A stretch of DNA of 64,000 bases. It comes from Progne subis subis. Taxonomy: Eukaryota > Chordata > Aves > Passeriformes > Hirundinidae. Positions within the stretch are counted from its first letter, which is position 1, and each line of letters begins with the position of its first letter. The stretch lies in the NCBI GenBank assembly GCA_022316685.1, contig JAKJHU010000562.1:62001-126000 (forward strand), read 5' to 3'. Below the pieces are notes generated by a model. The model was not told the DNA's origin. It did no database searches and was given only the letters and a program-made list of their open reading frames with translations. Position numbers and translations under genes: made by a program. Positions 45,439 to 56,438 of this stretch are shown one piece after another.

Positions 45439-45659
45439 TAATTGATGGACTTTTCTTCTTTATTTCCTGCAATGCCCTATTCCAAAGAATGGGTGCCAGA
45501 GCAGCGCTCCAAGAAGCCCCTGCCTCTGCATCTGCAGAACAGAATGTCTGGGCTCAGCTTGAAGAATCTCATGAAGCGGAACCGAAACTGCACCGGATCA
45601 GTGCAATTTTGGTTTGCATTTCAATTCTATACACTCTTCAGAGTGTTCTGAAGAAATAG
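45439..45659 (+). other. Candidate terminal exon with C-terminal membrane span
   Basis: After a GTTCCTCTTCAG acceptor (phase 1) the frame is open to TAG at 45657-45659. An internal ATG at 45489 would give a 56-residue protein: an Ala/Glu-rich part (A-S-A-S-A-E-Q-N-V-W-A-Q-L-E-E-S-H-E), then about 16 hydrophobic residues (I-S-A-I-L-V-C-I-S-I-L-Y) and a K-K end. That layout is like a tail-anchored membrane protein with a dilysine-like end. It could also be the last exon of a spliced gene or chance. No family recognised. Confidence 0.35.
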
Positions 45660-45986
45660 GTACTCAGGGATACACATTGCCGATGAGCAGCCACTGCACC
45701 AACAGCCTCAAGCAGATCCCATCTCTCATTTCATCAGCTCACAGTCACCATGACACCTGCCTGACAAAACCACTTGTGATGTTTCTTTATACCAAGTGAA
45801 GTCCATCTGCACAGGAAATGCTTTTGGCCCTCTTTTGGGGAAAAAAGACAAAACCCAAAGTTTTTATTTTAAAACATTCAGTCCTTGGAGTTTCTTCTTT
45901 TTTTCACCTATTTCACTTGCCTTGACATTAAAAAACTGCCAGACCATGTTCCAAATTGGCTGCTCTATGTTTGTGTGCACAGAGCA
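45660..45986. other. Intergenic, no gene seen
   Basis: No motif recognised. Confidence 0.4.
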
Positions 45987-46096
45987 AAGGTGCCACACCA
46001 TGTCTGTTTCCCAGGTGTCTGCTAATGTCTATTTCAACAGACGGCTGAAGGAGAGGCGGGGAGTCTGCCTGCCCCGCACAGCTCTGGGGCTGGGGC
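45987..46096 (+). repeat. Duplicated flank left of provirus B
   Basis: Matches 27006-27107 in the same orientation and ends in GGGC immediately before the LTR. Confidence 0.9.
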
Positions 46097-46710
46097 TGTT
46101 ATAAATAAATTCTAGTCAAATAATCTATGTTTTAGTTACTTAATTGTTAAGTAATTCCATTAAGATTGTTAATGCTAGCTTCTATATAAAGAATTTGCCT
46201 TATTCCTGTTTTAATACTGATTTATTACCTTATTTGCTTGTTAGTTAATTAAGAATTCACCTTATTACCTGTATCTCTGCTCCCATTCGCCAGATAGTGT
46301 CTGAATATGCAAATAAAAAGAACGCTAGAATTCTGGGAACAACTCAAGAACAAGAGACTCTGAAAAGCAGGGAACCAAAGTAAAATCCAGGACTGTAGTC
46401 GCATTTTAAACTAGTGCAAGAAATACGGGGGTCCACCGAAGCAGCTTTATTTAGTCGCCGTGACCTGAGAAGGAGTCCCCCATCGCTGGATGACCCCTGA
46501 TCAGCGATGCGAAACGGACTCCCCGGCAAGGGAAAAAGCCCGTGAGGGGGGGTAGGAGTCCCCAGCTTTGCTGTGAAGCGAAGCTGTGTGTACCTCCTCC
46601 TCCACGTTGCCAAGGGAGCAAGCGAGCTCTCCCCCAAGGCCAAGCTTGATAATAAAGAAACATACAAAACGAGCAAGTCTCTGACTCTCTATTATATTTT
46701 TTCCAGAACA
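46097..46710 (+). repeat. Provirus B 5' LTR
   Basis: TGTTATAAATAAATTC to TTTTCCAGAACA. AATAAA at 46651-46656 marks the polyadenylation signal near the end. Confidence 0.95.
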
Positions 46711-46713
46711 ATT

Positions 46714-46735
46714 TTTGGGGGCTCGTCCACGGGAT
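46714..46735 (+). other. Provirus B primer binding site
   Basis: TTGGGGGCTCGTCCACGGGAT, tRNA-Pro-like with the same AC insertion as provirus A. Confidence 0.7.
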
Positions 46736-48107
46736 CTGGCCACGCCTGAAGAGGGACCGAGGACGGGACGGCCGCTCACCCTTCGGACCTCCGGGACAGC
46801 TGGACAAGCGGGAGCAGCCTGGGACCGGCAACGAGGAGGAGCGCCGGAGGGTGAGCATTCCGGTGGCGGGTAAAGGAGACGTGCGAGTGGGAGTGTGAGA
46901 GAGTTGGGGGCCGGCAGCTCGGACCCCCGGAACTAAGTGTGGACCCCTCGGTACTGCGGTTTCGGAACTCCTGCGAGGGGGCCGACCAGGAAAAGGGGGA
47001 AGCGAGAGAATAATGAGTGAGGCGTCTCCTTAGGGGCAGAAAGACCCCCACCCTGGGCGTGCAGGGGAAAACAGAGTGTCAGTGGCACGCATTAGGGGCA
47101 GAAAGACCCCCCCCGGGCGTGCAGGGGAAAACAGAGTGTGAGTGGCACGCATTGGGGGCAGGTCCCCCCCTTAAAGGCTAGAGTAGCCTAGGAGGGTTTA
47201 GAATCCCTGGAGGGGCGGGAAAACCATACCAGGGTTGACAGGGTGTCCCCAAACACTGCGGGTGCCGAGAGCTCATGAGAGTCCCTGCTTCCCAGGACTG
47301 AGCCAGACGCACCGGAGAGGGTGTGCTGCCGCGGTCTCAGGGAGGAGGCCGTAAACCCATAGCCCGAGGACACCGGGGTGGGGAGTCAATGTAGAGGCAA
47401 GGCGGGCATCCTGCACACACACACTCATCCCTCTTGCCGAGGCTGCTTCGCTGGGGAGAAGTAGTCAAGCCAGTCCTGGTGGAAGGCAAAGGGGTCGGGC
47501 CCTGCTCGGGTTGATCCTTGGAAACAAGGAAGGGATACCCCCCCAGGTAACCCGTGCGGAGTCTTGACCTCTTACCTCCGTTTCAAAAAGTGAAGAGGGG
47601 GACAGTGCTAATGACAGGGCAGTCTAGTCCGGGGTTTGAACTGAAGGTGTCCGGCCCGGCGGGGGCTAAGGCGTGGGAAGGCCCTGAGGCCCGGAAGGGG
47701 ATGCCAGTACTAGGGACCCTGTCGTGCGCCGCAAAGCGTGTCCAGAGTCTCAGGAGTGAGGCAAGGCGTGGGGGTACATAGGGGGTGAGGTCATTAGGAC
47801 TCACCTCAAAGGGGTCAGAAGAGAGTCTGAGCCCCTGGTGTAAGTAAAGTGTGAGCGTCCAAGGAAGTGAAGAAGGTTAGAGAAAGTCAGTAGAAAGAGG
47901 GAGAATTTGTTCCCTAATGAAAGCAAAAGTGTAGGAAAGAGTAGAAAAGCATAAAGTTTAGGAGTTTTATGTTGAAGTGTTCAAGAATTAAGTCAGGAGA
48001 TTTGAAGTAAAGGGAGAAAAGCTGAAGTATTTTTTTTGCTTAAAAAAAAAACCGGGTTGTCAGTCAGTAGAGGGCACCTTTGAAATTTTTTTTTCAGTTT
48101 AAAGAAA
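46736..48107 (+). other. Provirus B leader, with a 62-bp duplication
   Basis: Colinear with the provirus A leader, except for a tandem duplication of about 62 bases at about 47032-47155 (AGGGGCAGAAAGACCCC... repeated at 47094). No ORF of note. Confidence 0.7.
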
Positions 48108-48761
48108 ATGGGACAATGTACTAGTAAGAAAAAGAAATCCCAAAAGGAGAATAACAAAGTAAAGAGTATTCCACCCGGTAGTCCCTTAGAACAACTTTTA
48201 GCTAAATGGGATTCTTTAGAGGCCACAAAAGGACTAGATCAGGTTAAAATGGTGTTTTATTGCACCGAAGTCTGGCCAAAATTAAAATTACCAGGAGAGT
48301 GGCCATGGTTTGGAACACATGATGAGTGGATGTGCTATCAGTTAAACCAGTACCTAAGAACTCAGGAAGATCCAGACGTAAACCAGTTAGCTTATGCTGC
48401 TTGTTGGCAAAAGAGAGCCACGAGTAAAGAGAATATAAAAGTCTGCAAATTAAAAGAAAAAGAAAAGTGTGAAAGAATTATGGTAGCTGTAGCAAGAGAA
48501 AGTACTGGAGTAGCAGAAAACCAGAAAAACTCCCCCTGGAAATCTAGTGAGGGAGGACCAAGACCCTCATTTAAAGAACCAAAGTCACCCATAGTACCAC
48601 CGTGGGTAAATTTAAAAAGAAGTAACCCAGGAGAGAATAGAACTTGTTATTACTGTGGTGAAATAGGACATTTAAAAGGGGATTGTAAGAAATTATCACT
48701 TGATGAGGCTATTGCAAGGGAGCAAGATGCCCTGGAGAGGGTGCTGAAAGGGGAGGATTAG
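48108..48761 (+). CDS. gag: Provirus B shortened Gag: matrix start fused to zinc knuckle
   Basis: Open for 217 residues: a Met-Gly myristoylation-type start with a Lys-rich patch and the matrix-like N-terminal part (to about residue 121), then directly the pre-knuckle segment and one CCHC knuckle (C-Y-Y-C-G-E-I-G-H...C) to the TAG at 48759-48761. Compared with provirus A about 1.28 kb is missing, removing the Pro-rich region with the P-P-x-Y late motif and the whole capsid-like part, yet the frame is kept. The junction is at about 48471-48477. Downstream pro-pol is in the same frame after TAG-GGG. A capsid-less Gag cannot build a core; whether it is expressed or interferes with other Gags is unknown. 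Confidence 0.85.
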   Translation: MGQCTSKKKKSQKENNKVKSIPPGSPLEQLLAKWDSLEATKGLDQVKMVFYCTEVWPKLKLPGEWPWFGTHDEWMCYQLNQYLRTQEDPDVNQLAYAACWQKRATSKENIKVCKLKEKEKCERIMVAVARESTGVAENQKNSPWKSSEGGPRPSFKEPKSPIVPPWVNLKRSNPGENRTCYYCGEIGHLKGDCKKLSLDEAIAREQDALERVLKGED

Positions 48762-51700
48762 GGGTGTCAGAGGCTCTATAAAATAGGGGACCCAATGGAA
48801 CAACAAGATGAGCCTCTAGTAAACTTTGATGTGGGTCCCCAAAGTGAAGAATATGAATTCTTAGTAGACACAGGAGCTGATAGATCGAGTTTAAGGAAGT
48901 TACCAACAGGGGTAACAATCGGGACAAAAACTTGTGAAGTGTTAGGGGCTGAAGGGAGGCCCTTTCGAGCATTAATAGTTGAAGGAGTAGAGATTAAAGG
49001 GAACTCAAAGCACTGTGTAGCTGATTTTCTTTATTTACCACATACAGAAACCAATTTACTAGGCAGAGACTTACAAGTGCAGCTCAGGGTAGGAGTTATC
49101 CCAAAAGATGGAAAAATGGTTGTGCATATCATGAAACTGACCCAAGGGGATATACAAGAGATAAATCCAGAAGTGTGGGCTACAGAGGGAAAACATGGGT
49201 GTTTAGATATCCCTCCCATTAAGATAGAAATGCAAAAAGATACTCCTGCCATCAGAGTTAAGCAATACCCAATGTCACCAGAAGGAAAGAAAGGGCTAGC
49301 TTCAGTAATTGAGCATCTTTTAAAGGAAAATATCTTAGAACCATGTATGTCCCCTCATAACACCCCTATATTAGCCATAAAGAAAGATGAGGGAAAGTTT
49401 AGATTAGTCCAGGATTTGAGAGAAATAAATAAAAGAACTAATTGCTCGACACCCAGTAGTACCTAACCCCTATACCTTGCTGAGTAGAATTCCAAGAGAG
49501 CATACCTGGTTCACAGTGATAGACTTAAAGGATGCTTTTTGGGCATGTCCCCGAGCAGAAGAGTGTAGAGATTGGTTCGCCTTTGAATGGGAACATCCAG
49601 ACAGGGCAAGAAAACAACAGCTAAGGTGGACCCGGTTACCACAGGGGTATACGGAATCGCCAAGTATCTTCGGACAGGCCCTAGAAACATTATTAGAACA
49701 GTTTAGTCCCAAAGAAGGAGTTCAAATTTTGCAATACATGGATGATTTATTAATATAAGGGGAGAAAGAAAAAGAAGTTAAAGATGTAAGTATACAACTT
49801 CTAAACTTTCTTGGAGAAAAGGGGTTAAAAGTATCTCAGAGTAAACTACAGTTTGTAGAAAATGAAGTCACTTATTTAGGACACATAATCAGAAAGGGGA
49901 GTAAAAGGTTAAGCCCTGCAAGAATTTCAGGAATAGTGTCTATATCACCTCCAAAAATCTAAGAGAGACATAAGGAAACTTCTAGGCCTGTTTGGATACT
50001 GCAAGCACTGGATAGATAAGTACACTCAAGGGGTCAAATTTCTTTATGATAAATTAATAGACCAGGAACCAATGAATTGGACAGAGAGTGACGAGAGGCA
50101 GCTGCAAGATCTAAAAGAGAAATTATCCTCAGCACCAGTTTTAAGCTTACCAGATCTTAAAAAGGAGTTTGATTTATTTGTAAACACTGAGGAAGGGATA
50201 GAATACGGAGTTTTAACCCAAGACTGGGGAGGATACCGAGAACCTGTAGCATTTTTATCAAAACTGTTAGATCCAGTTGCTAGGGGATGGCCGGCTTGTC
50301 TCCAAGCAGTTGCAGCTGCAGCTATTTTAATAGAAGAAGCTCAAAAGTTAACATTACAGGGAAAGATAAAGATACATACTCCACATGATTTGAAAACAAT
50401 CCTAAGTCAAAGAGCTCAAAAGTGGCTCACAGATTCTAGAATCCTAAAATATGAAATTATACTGATAAATTCAAATAACCCAGAACTAACAACATCAAAA
50501 ATCTGAAATCCAGCTCAATTTCTCTCTGGTGAGCCCACTGAAGAAATAGAACACCATTGCCTAGAACTCATTGATATGCAGACAAAAGTAAGGGAAAATT
50601 TAGAGGATACACCCCTTCCATATGGGAGAGTGTTGTTCACAGATGGGTCATCCCGAGAGGTAGAAGGGAAAAGAATGTCAGGATACTCTGTAATTGAGGG
50701 AGAGAAAATGAAAGTTTTAGAAAAGGGGAAGTTACCAAGTAATTGGTCAGCACAGTGCTGTGAAATATATGCACTAAAGAGAGGGCTAGACTTACTTAAA
50801 GATGACCGAGGGACCATTTACACAGACTCTAGATATGCCTTTGGTATCGTGCACACATTTGGGAAAATTTGGGAAGGACGGGGATATTTAAATTCAAAAG
50901 GGAAAAACTTAATACCCACAGAATCAATAAAGTCAGTGTTAAAATCTTTACAAAAACCAGTAGAAATTGCAGTAGTTCACATAAAAGGACATCAAAAGGG
51001 AGATATGCCCGAGATAAGGGGAAACCAGTTAGCTGATAAAACAGCCAGAGAAGCAGCTTTAGAACCAGGAGAACCAGTAAAAATCGTCAAATTGGAGAAA
51101 ATGTCAAGAAAAGAAGAAGAAAGGATAGAGCAAGTGTTTAGTGAAAAAGAGCAGAAAGCAATAAAAGAATTAGGATTACACCAGGGGGAACACGGAGTGT
51201 GGTTAACAGTTGACGGACGGAAATTCTTAAAGCCCTAGCCAGAAGAATACTTACAGAAATACATAATTTAACCCACTGGGGAACCCAGGGGTTATGTGAC
51301 CATTTTCTAAGGGAAAACCTATGTATTGGAGTACACGAATTAGCAAAAGCAGTTACTCAGGGATGTATAATATGTCAGAAAATAAATCAAAAAGTTATGA
51401 GAAAAACTGAGCCTGGAGGGAGGGAGTTAGCCTTAAGGCCCTTCCAGAACGTGCAAATTGATTTTTCTGAGATGCCCCCTGTTCAAGGGTACAAACACTT
51501 GTTAGTGATCATAGATCACCTTACCCATTGGGTAGAGGCATTTCCTACGAAAAGAGAAACAGCAGAAGTAGTAACAAAAATCATATTAGAAGATATCCTC
51601 CCTCGGTATGGGCTGATAAATAATATTGATTCAGATAGAGGGCCACATTTCACAGCACAAATTCTACAACAGGTAACACAAGCCTTAGGGATAAAATGGA

Positions 51701-52311
51701 GGTTACACACCCCATGGCATCCCCAAAGCTCAGGCAGAGTAGAAAGGATGAACAAAACCATTAAAAATGTACTGACTAAACTAATAGCAGAAACTCAACT
51801 AAATTGGCTTAAATGCTTACCCCTAGCATTACTACCAATCAGAACACAGCCACGAGCAGATCTAGGAGTGTCACCATATGAAATGTTATTTGGGCTTCCC
51901 TTTTTGTTATCTCCTTATAGTTCTAAAGACTACCTGGAAGGAGAGGAAGTCGCTAGAAAATATCTAAAAACCATTGGACAAACCTTAGAATATCTCAGAA
52001 AGAAAGGCTATCTTCCTCAAGCTTCCCCTTTGTATGCAAATGTGCATAATATCAATCCTGGAGACTGGGTATTGATCAAAACGTGGACTAATACCCCGCT
52101 GACCCCGAAGTTTGAAGGTCCCTACCAAGTACTGTTAACAACTCACACAGCAGTGCACACTAAAGAAAAAGGATGGACCCACATCACCAGAGTTAAAGGG
52201 CCAGTACCCCCTCCTGGAGAGAACCCGAGTTCAGCACCCTCACCGGATGAAACCGAGTGGACAGTAACACCACACCTGAAAGACTTGAAATTAACCTTTA
52301 AAAAGAAATAA
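48762..52311 (+). pseudogene. pol: Provirus B pro-pol, broken
   Basis: Protease L-V-D-T-G-A-D-R (about 48865); RT with L-P-Q-G-Y and Y-M-D-D at 49735-49746; RNase H (about 50635-51060) with its acidic residues; integrase with the HHCC part (about 51260-51380), catalytic Asp in I-D-F, Asp in S-D-R-G and Glu in R-V-E-R-M-N; then E-G-P-Y-Q-V and the C-terminal domain, ending with a Lys-rich tail at 52311. Lesions: an extra base near 49440, a TAA at 49756-49758 soon after Y-M-D-D, frameshifts near 49900-49970, 50500 and 51230. The last 305 codons of integrase are open without interruption. Confidence 0.92.
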
Positions 52312-52963
52312 GAGATAACAGAGACTGTGAAAACCTTTTGTTTCAGTTGCCTCTCCCATAATCAACGAACTCAAAAAAAAAAGGGGGGGGGCACAATAAG
52401 GGTTAATTTCTGTAAACCTAAGTCAGTTTTTGTAATTAGCAATTTTAGATATGTTTAAGTAATAGATATATTAAAAAGGGTATAAGTTTTTTTTGTATTA
52501 ATTTTACATATAGTTTAAGTCTTTTTTTATAAGTAAGAATTTAAGTAAGTTTAAGGGTTTTTTTGTTTTTTTTAATAATAATTTTTAAATTGTAAGTTTT
52601 ATGAATAGCAATTTAAATAAGTTGAAGTAATAGAAAAAAGTATAAGGGTTTTTTTTATTAGGTTTAAATATTGTTTAGGTTTTATAAATAGTGATTTAAA
52701 TAAGTTTAAGATTTTTATATGTTAATTTTAAAAGTTGTTAAGTTCTATAAGTAGCAGTTTGAACAAATTTAAGTAATAGAAAAATTAAAAGAGTGTAAAG
52801 TTTTTTTTAAGAAAAAAAGAAAAAGAGAGTAAATCTCCTACAGAACATTCTCTAAGGGCAACTAAATTAATAGGGAAGGGAAGTGGAAGCATGTAAGTGG
52901 GTTCTTTAGGAGACCTCTCCACTCCAAGAGGCAAGGCTGGGTGGAGCAAGAGATCCAGGAAGG
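52312..52963 (+). other. Provirus B pol-env spacer
   Basis: T-rich non-coding DNA with GTTTAAG and TATAAG words, then a more mixed part with CTCCACTCCAAGAGGC just before env. The env splice acceptor should be here or at the end of pol but was not fixed. Confidence 0.65.
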
Positions 52964-54550
52964 ATGGCCCATACCGGACTCTTGGGAGGGATTGTACTGA
53001 TGATGTTCATAAAGCACACCTACGAAACAAAAGCCTGTGCTAACTGCTACCATCCAGTGTACGATGGAGAGGATCTCAGATCCTTATTCAGGGTCCATAC
53101 TAACGTGAACCCAAACTGCTTTGACCATTCCCAGTTGAATACTTGCCAAGAGGATGGAAAAGTTTATTGGACCACAAAAAACACAGCTAGTTATGCACAG
53201 CGCCTATTTGGGGAATGTCCTATAGGAGATACTTGGTTATGCTTTGAAGCAGATCACAAAGGATTGACGGATATAAGAAAAGAAAAAGTGTTGACAACAA
53301 AATTTGAAAAAAGCCTAGACATCCCATCAGGAAAAAACCTGTTCATTGACTTAGTAGAAAGGATCAGTCAGGAATTAAATTTAACTGAGTGCTGGATATG
53401 TGGAGGTACACAAATGTCTGAAATATGGCCCTGGGAAGGAATTAGCTTAAGCCCTCTAGAAATTCTAAAATGGAAACAGACTGAACAGAATACACAAAGT
53501 TTAAGAACAAGGGGAAGAGAGAAGTAGGATCTCAAATCTAAAATCATTGGGGAAGAATGTATCATGAGGACAGGAACCAGGTACCAAACCCGTGTGGGAA
53601 AATTAATGTGTAAAAGGTATATAATAGTGATAAACTTAAGTGCTAAATGGGTTCCCAAAGGGCCTAACAAGTATTGGTCAACTGAGAACACGGAAAAATG
53701 TATCTATAATGAGAGGTATGAATTATATGAATGTATTGACAAAGCTATAAATCCTTTTTGGGGGATAAAAGAACTGTCTCGGTTTTGGCAACAACCTTTT
53801 GAAACTAGGGAAGATTACTGGGAAGCTCCAAATCACCTGTTTTGGATCTGTGGGGATACTGCCTATACAAAATTGCCTGGGGATTGGTCGGGAAGCTGTA
53901 CAATAGGGATCATAAAGCCAGCTTTCTTCCTATTACCCAAGAGATTAGGAGCACACCTAGGAGTCCCAGTATATGACAATCTGGGAAAAGTCGAACGAAA
54001 AAAAAGAGAGACTCTAACAATTGGTGGAGACCAAAAATGGAAAGGAAAAATATGGACCCCAGAAGAGATCATTAAAACCTATGGACCAGCTACATGGGCA
54101 CAGGACGGGTCCTGGGGGTATCGCACTCCAATCTACATGTTAAATAGAATCATTAGGCTCCAGGCTGTGTTAGAAATGGTATCTAACAGAACAGCTCTAG
54201 CATTAGACCACATCACTGACCAACTAACACAAACAAGAGCTGTAATATACCAAATACGTCTTGCTGTAGACTACCTTTTAGCAGATGAAGGAGGAATCTG
54301 TGGTAAGTTTAATTTGTCTGAATGTTGTTTAGAAATTGATGATAAAAGCGCAGTAATTAAAAACATCTCAAAAGAAATCCGAAAGCTAGCCTATGTGGGA
54401 AATCAGGAGTGGACTCCCCTAATGGATACCAACTGGTGGAATAGTTTTTGGTCATTTAGGGGGGATTGGTGGAAGAAAGCTGGGTTTATGATAATTTGCT
54501 CAATCACCGGGTTAATGTTTTTACCTTGTCCAATCCCATGTCTAATTTGA
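52964..54550 (+). pseudogene. env: Provirus B env, one internal stop and short tail
   Basis: One frame runs 529 codons with a single internal TAG at 53525-53527. A hydrophobic signal segment lies at residues 5-16. SU carries a CXXC (C-W-I-C) at about 53392-53403 just before the stop. A basic furin-type R-K-K-R site is near 54000, followed by TM with heptads, a CX7CC motif (about 54299-54330), a Trp-rich pre-membrane part and a membrane span (about 54480-54540). The frame ends at TGA 54548-54550 right after the span, whereas element D continues about 75 residues. CXXC in SU with CX6-7CC in TM is the gammaretrovirus-type covalent arrangement. Env mediates receptor binding and fusion; with the stop only a truncated surface part is expected. 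Confidence 0.9.
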
Positions 54551-54749
54551 ACGATTACCTCCACAGTCCAAGCCAGCATCCAGATCCCTAAAGCAACCAG
54601 CCAAACAGCAGACCAAAATGATGGTAATAGAGAGTCAAGAACCCGAACATGAGAATGCCAAAGAAATATATGAAAAGTTCCAAAAATGTAGAAAAATCTA
54701 TTTTCAAGAAGAGGAGGTAACAAATTGATGCGAGCTAAAGCTCGATCAA

Positions 54750-54767
54750 AGAAATAGAGGGGGGAGT
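54750..54767 (+). other. Provirus B polypurine tract
   Basis: AAATAGAGGGGGGAG directly before the 3' LTR; primes plus-strand DNA synthesis in retroviruses. Confidence 0.8.
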
Positions 54768-55381
54768 TGTTATAAATAAATTCTATTCAAATAATCTATG
54801 TTTTAGTTACTTAATTGTTAAGTAATTCCATTAAGATTGTTAATGCTAGCTTCTATATAAAGAATTTGCCTTATTCCTGTTTTAATACTGATTTATTACC
54901 TTATTTGCTTGTTTGTTAATTAAGAATTCACCTTATTACCTGTATCTCTGCTCCCATTCGCCAGATAGTGTCTGAATATGCAAATAAAAAGAACGCTAGA
55001 ATTCTGGGAACAACTCAAGAACAAGAGACTCTGAAAAGCAGGGAACCAAAGTAAAATCCAGGACTGTAGTCGCATTTTAAACTAGTGCAAGAAATACGGG
55101 GGTCCGCTGAAGCAGCTTTATTTAGTCGCCATGACCTGAGAAGGAGTCCCCCATCGCTGGACGACCCCTGATCAGCGACGCGAAACGGACTCCCCGGCAA
55201 GGGGAAAAGCCCGTGAGGGGGGGTGGGAGTCCCCAGCTTTGCTGTGAAGCGAAGCTGTGTGTACCTCCTCCTCCACGTTGCCAAGGGAGCAAGCAAGCTC
55301 TCCCCCAAGGCCAAGCTTGATAATAAAGAAACACACAAAACAAGCAAGTCTCTGACTCTCTATTATATTTTTTCCAGAACA
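54768..55381 (+). repeat. Provirus B 3' LTR
   Basis: 614 bases, TG...CA, nearly identical to the 5' LTR; followed by the target duplication GGGC. Confidence 0.95.
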
Positions 55382-55385
55382 GGGC

Positions 55386-55956
55386 TGGACAGCAGGGGCT
55401 GCAGATCGTGCTGGGAGGCAGAGACAAATCCCCAGCCATCATTTTGTGTGTGGCTGCCTTAGCCCCAGCCTCCATCTTGTGCATGGCTGGCTCAGCACTG
55501 TGGCTGTCATCTTGTGTGTGACTGGCTCAGCTCCAGCCACCATCTTCTGTGTGGCTGCCTCAGAACTCTGGCCACCATCTTGTGTGTGTCTGCCTTAGCC
55601 CCAGCCACCATTTTGTGTTTGGCTGGCTCAGCCCCCAGCCGCCATCTTGTGTGTGGCTGCCTCAGCCCCAGCCGCCATTTTCTGTGTGGATGCCTCAGCC
55701 CCAGCTGCCATCTTGTGTGTGACTGCTTCCGCCCTGGCCGCCATCTTGTGTGTGGGTGGCTCAGACCTCTGGCTGTCATTTTGTGTGTGGCTGCCTCAGC
55801 GTCAGCTGCCATCTTGTGTGTGGCTGCCTCAGCACTCTGAACACCATTTTGTGTGGCTGTCAGCCCCAGCTGCCATCTTGTGCGTGGCTGGCTCAGCACT
55901 CTGGCTGTCATTTTGTGTGTGGCTACCTCAGCCCCAGCTGCCATCTTGTGCGTGGC
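55386..55956 (+). repeat. Duplicated flank and 33-bp minisatellite, copy 2
   Basis: The first part (to 55428) continues the flank interrupted by provirus B. From 55429 on, about 15 units of the 33-base word (GCCATCTTGTGTGTGGCT, GCCTCAGCCCCA) follow, as at 27151-27640. It ends where provirus C begins. Confidence 0.9.
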
Positions 55957-56437
55957 TGTCTAGGCACCGCCCAGATGCCGACTACTCTCCATCTAGCACC
56001 ACCCGGTATGGAAATCAGGGGGACTCCCAAGATGCATCTCTCAACCGGAAGTGTGGTAAATACGAACAACCCCTAATAACAATGAGCCGACACAAACTCC
56101 AACAAAATGAGAGGCATTTGTGGGTGAGGAAGACCTTCAAGCATCTGTAACCCCCTCCTGACGAATCTCCAAGTTCTCACCCTGACCTAAGAAGCACCTA
56201 CTGGGAGACACTCCCTGGCCGAAACACACTGAGAGTGAGCCCGAGGGGACTCCCACCAGGTAAGGCTCCCGATTCTGCAGCGCGAGCAGTAGATTTGTCA
56301 AAAACCTTCTTCTCAGTGGTGCCCATTCGGAGCAGCAGTGGTGTAGGTGTTCCCCCGAGCTGTCCCTTTCAAAAGAGCTGAATAATAAAGGCATTAAAAG
56401 CAGTAAAAATTATCTCCTGCCCTGTTCCTTTATAACA
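55957..56437 (+). repeat. Provirus C 5' LTR, left end uncertain
   Basis: The right end is clear: AATAAAGG at about 56386, then ...CCTTTATAACA followed by the PBS. The left end is set at TGTCTAGGCACCG where the minisatellite pattern stops; this gives about 480 bases, but it may be truncated. It differs from the A/B and D LTRs. Confidence 0.6.
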
Positions 56438-56438
56438 A

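Larger units (their letters stand above)
46097..55381 (+). mobile_element. Provirus B, two-LTR ERV1 (gammaretrovirus-like)
   Basis: Complete order: 5' LTR 46097-46710, PBS, leader, gag 48108-48761, pro-pol to 52311, AT-rich spacer, env 52964-54550, polypurine tract, 3' LTR 54768-55381. Both LTRs are 614 bases with TG...CA ends. GGGC stands directly before (46093-46096) and after (55382-55385), a 4-bp target duplication as made by gammaretroviral integrases. By eye the LTRs differ at about 11 positions (near 1.8 percent), implying a few million years since insertion if bird neutral rates apply. Gag lacks its middle, pol has frameshifts and a stop, and env has one internal stop, so it is not autonomous. 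Confidence 0.95.
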
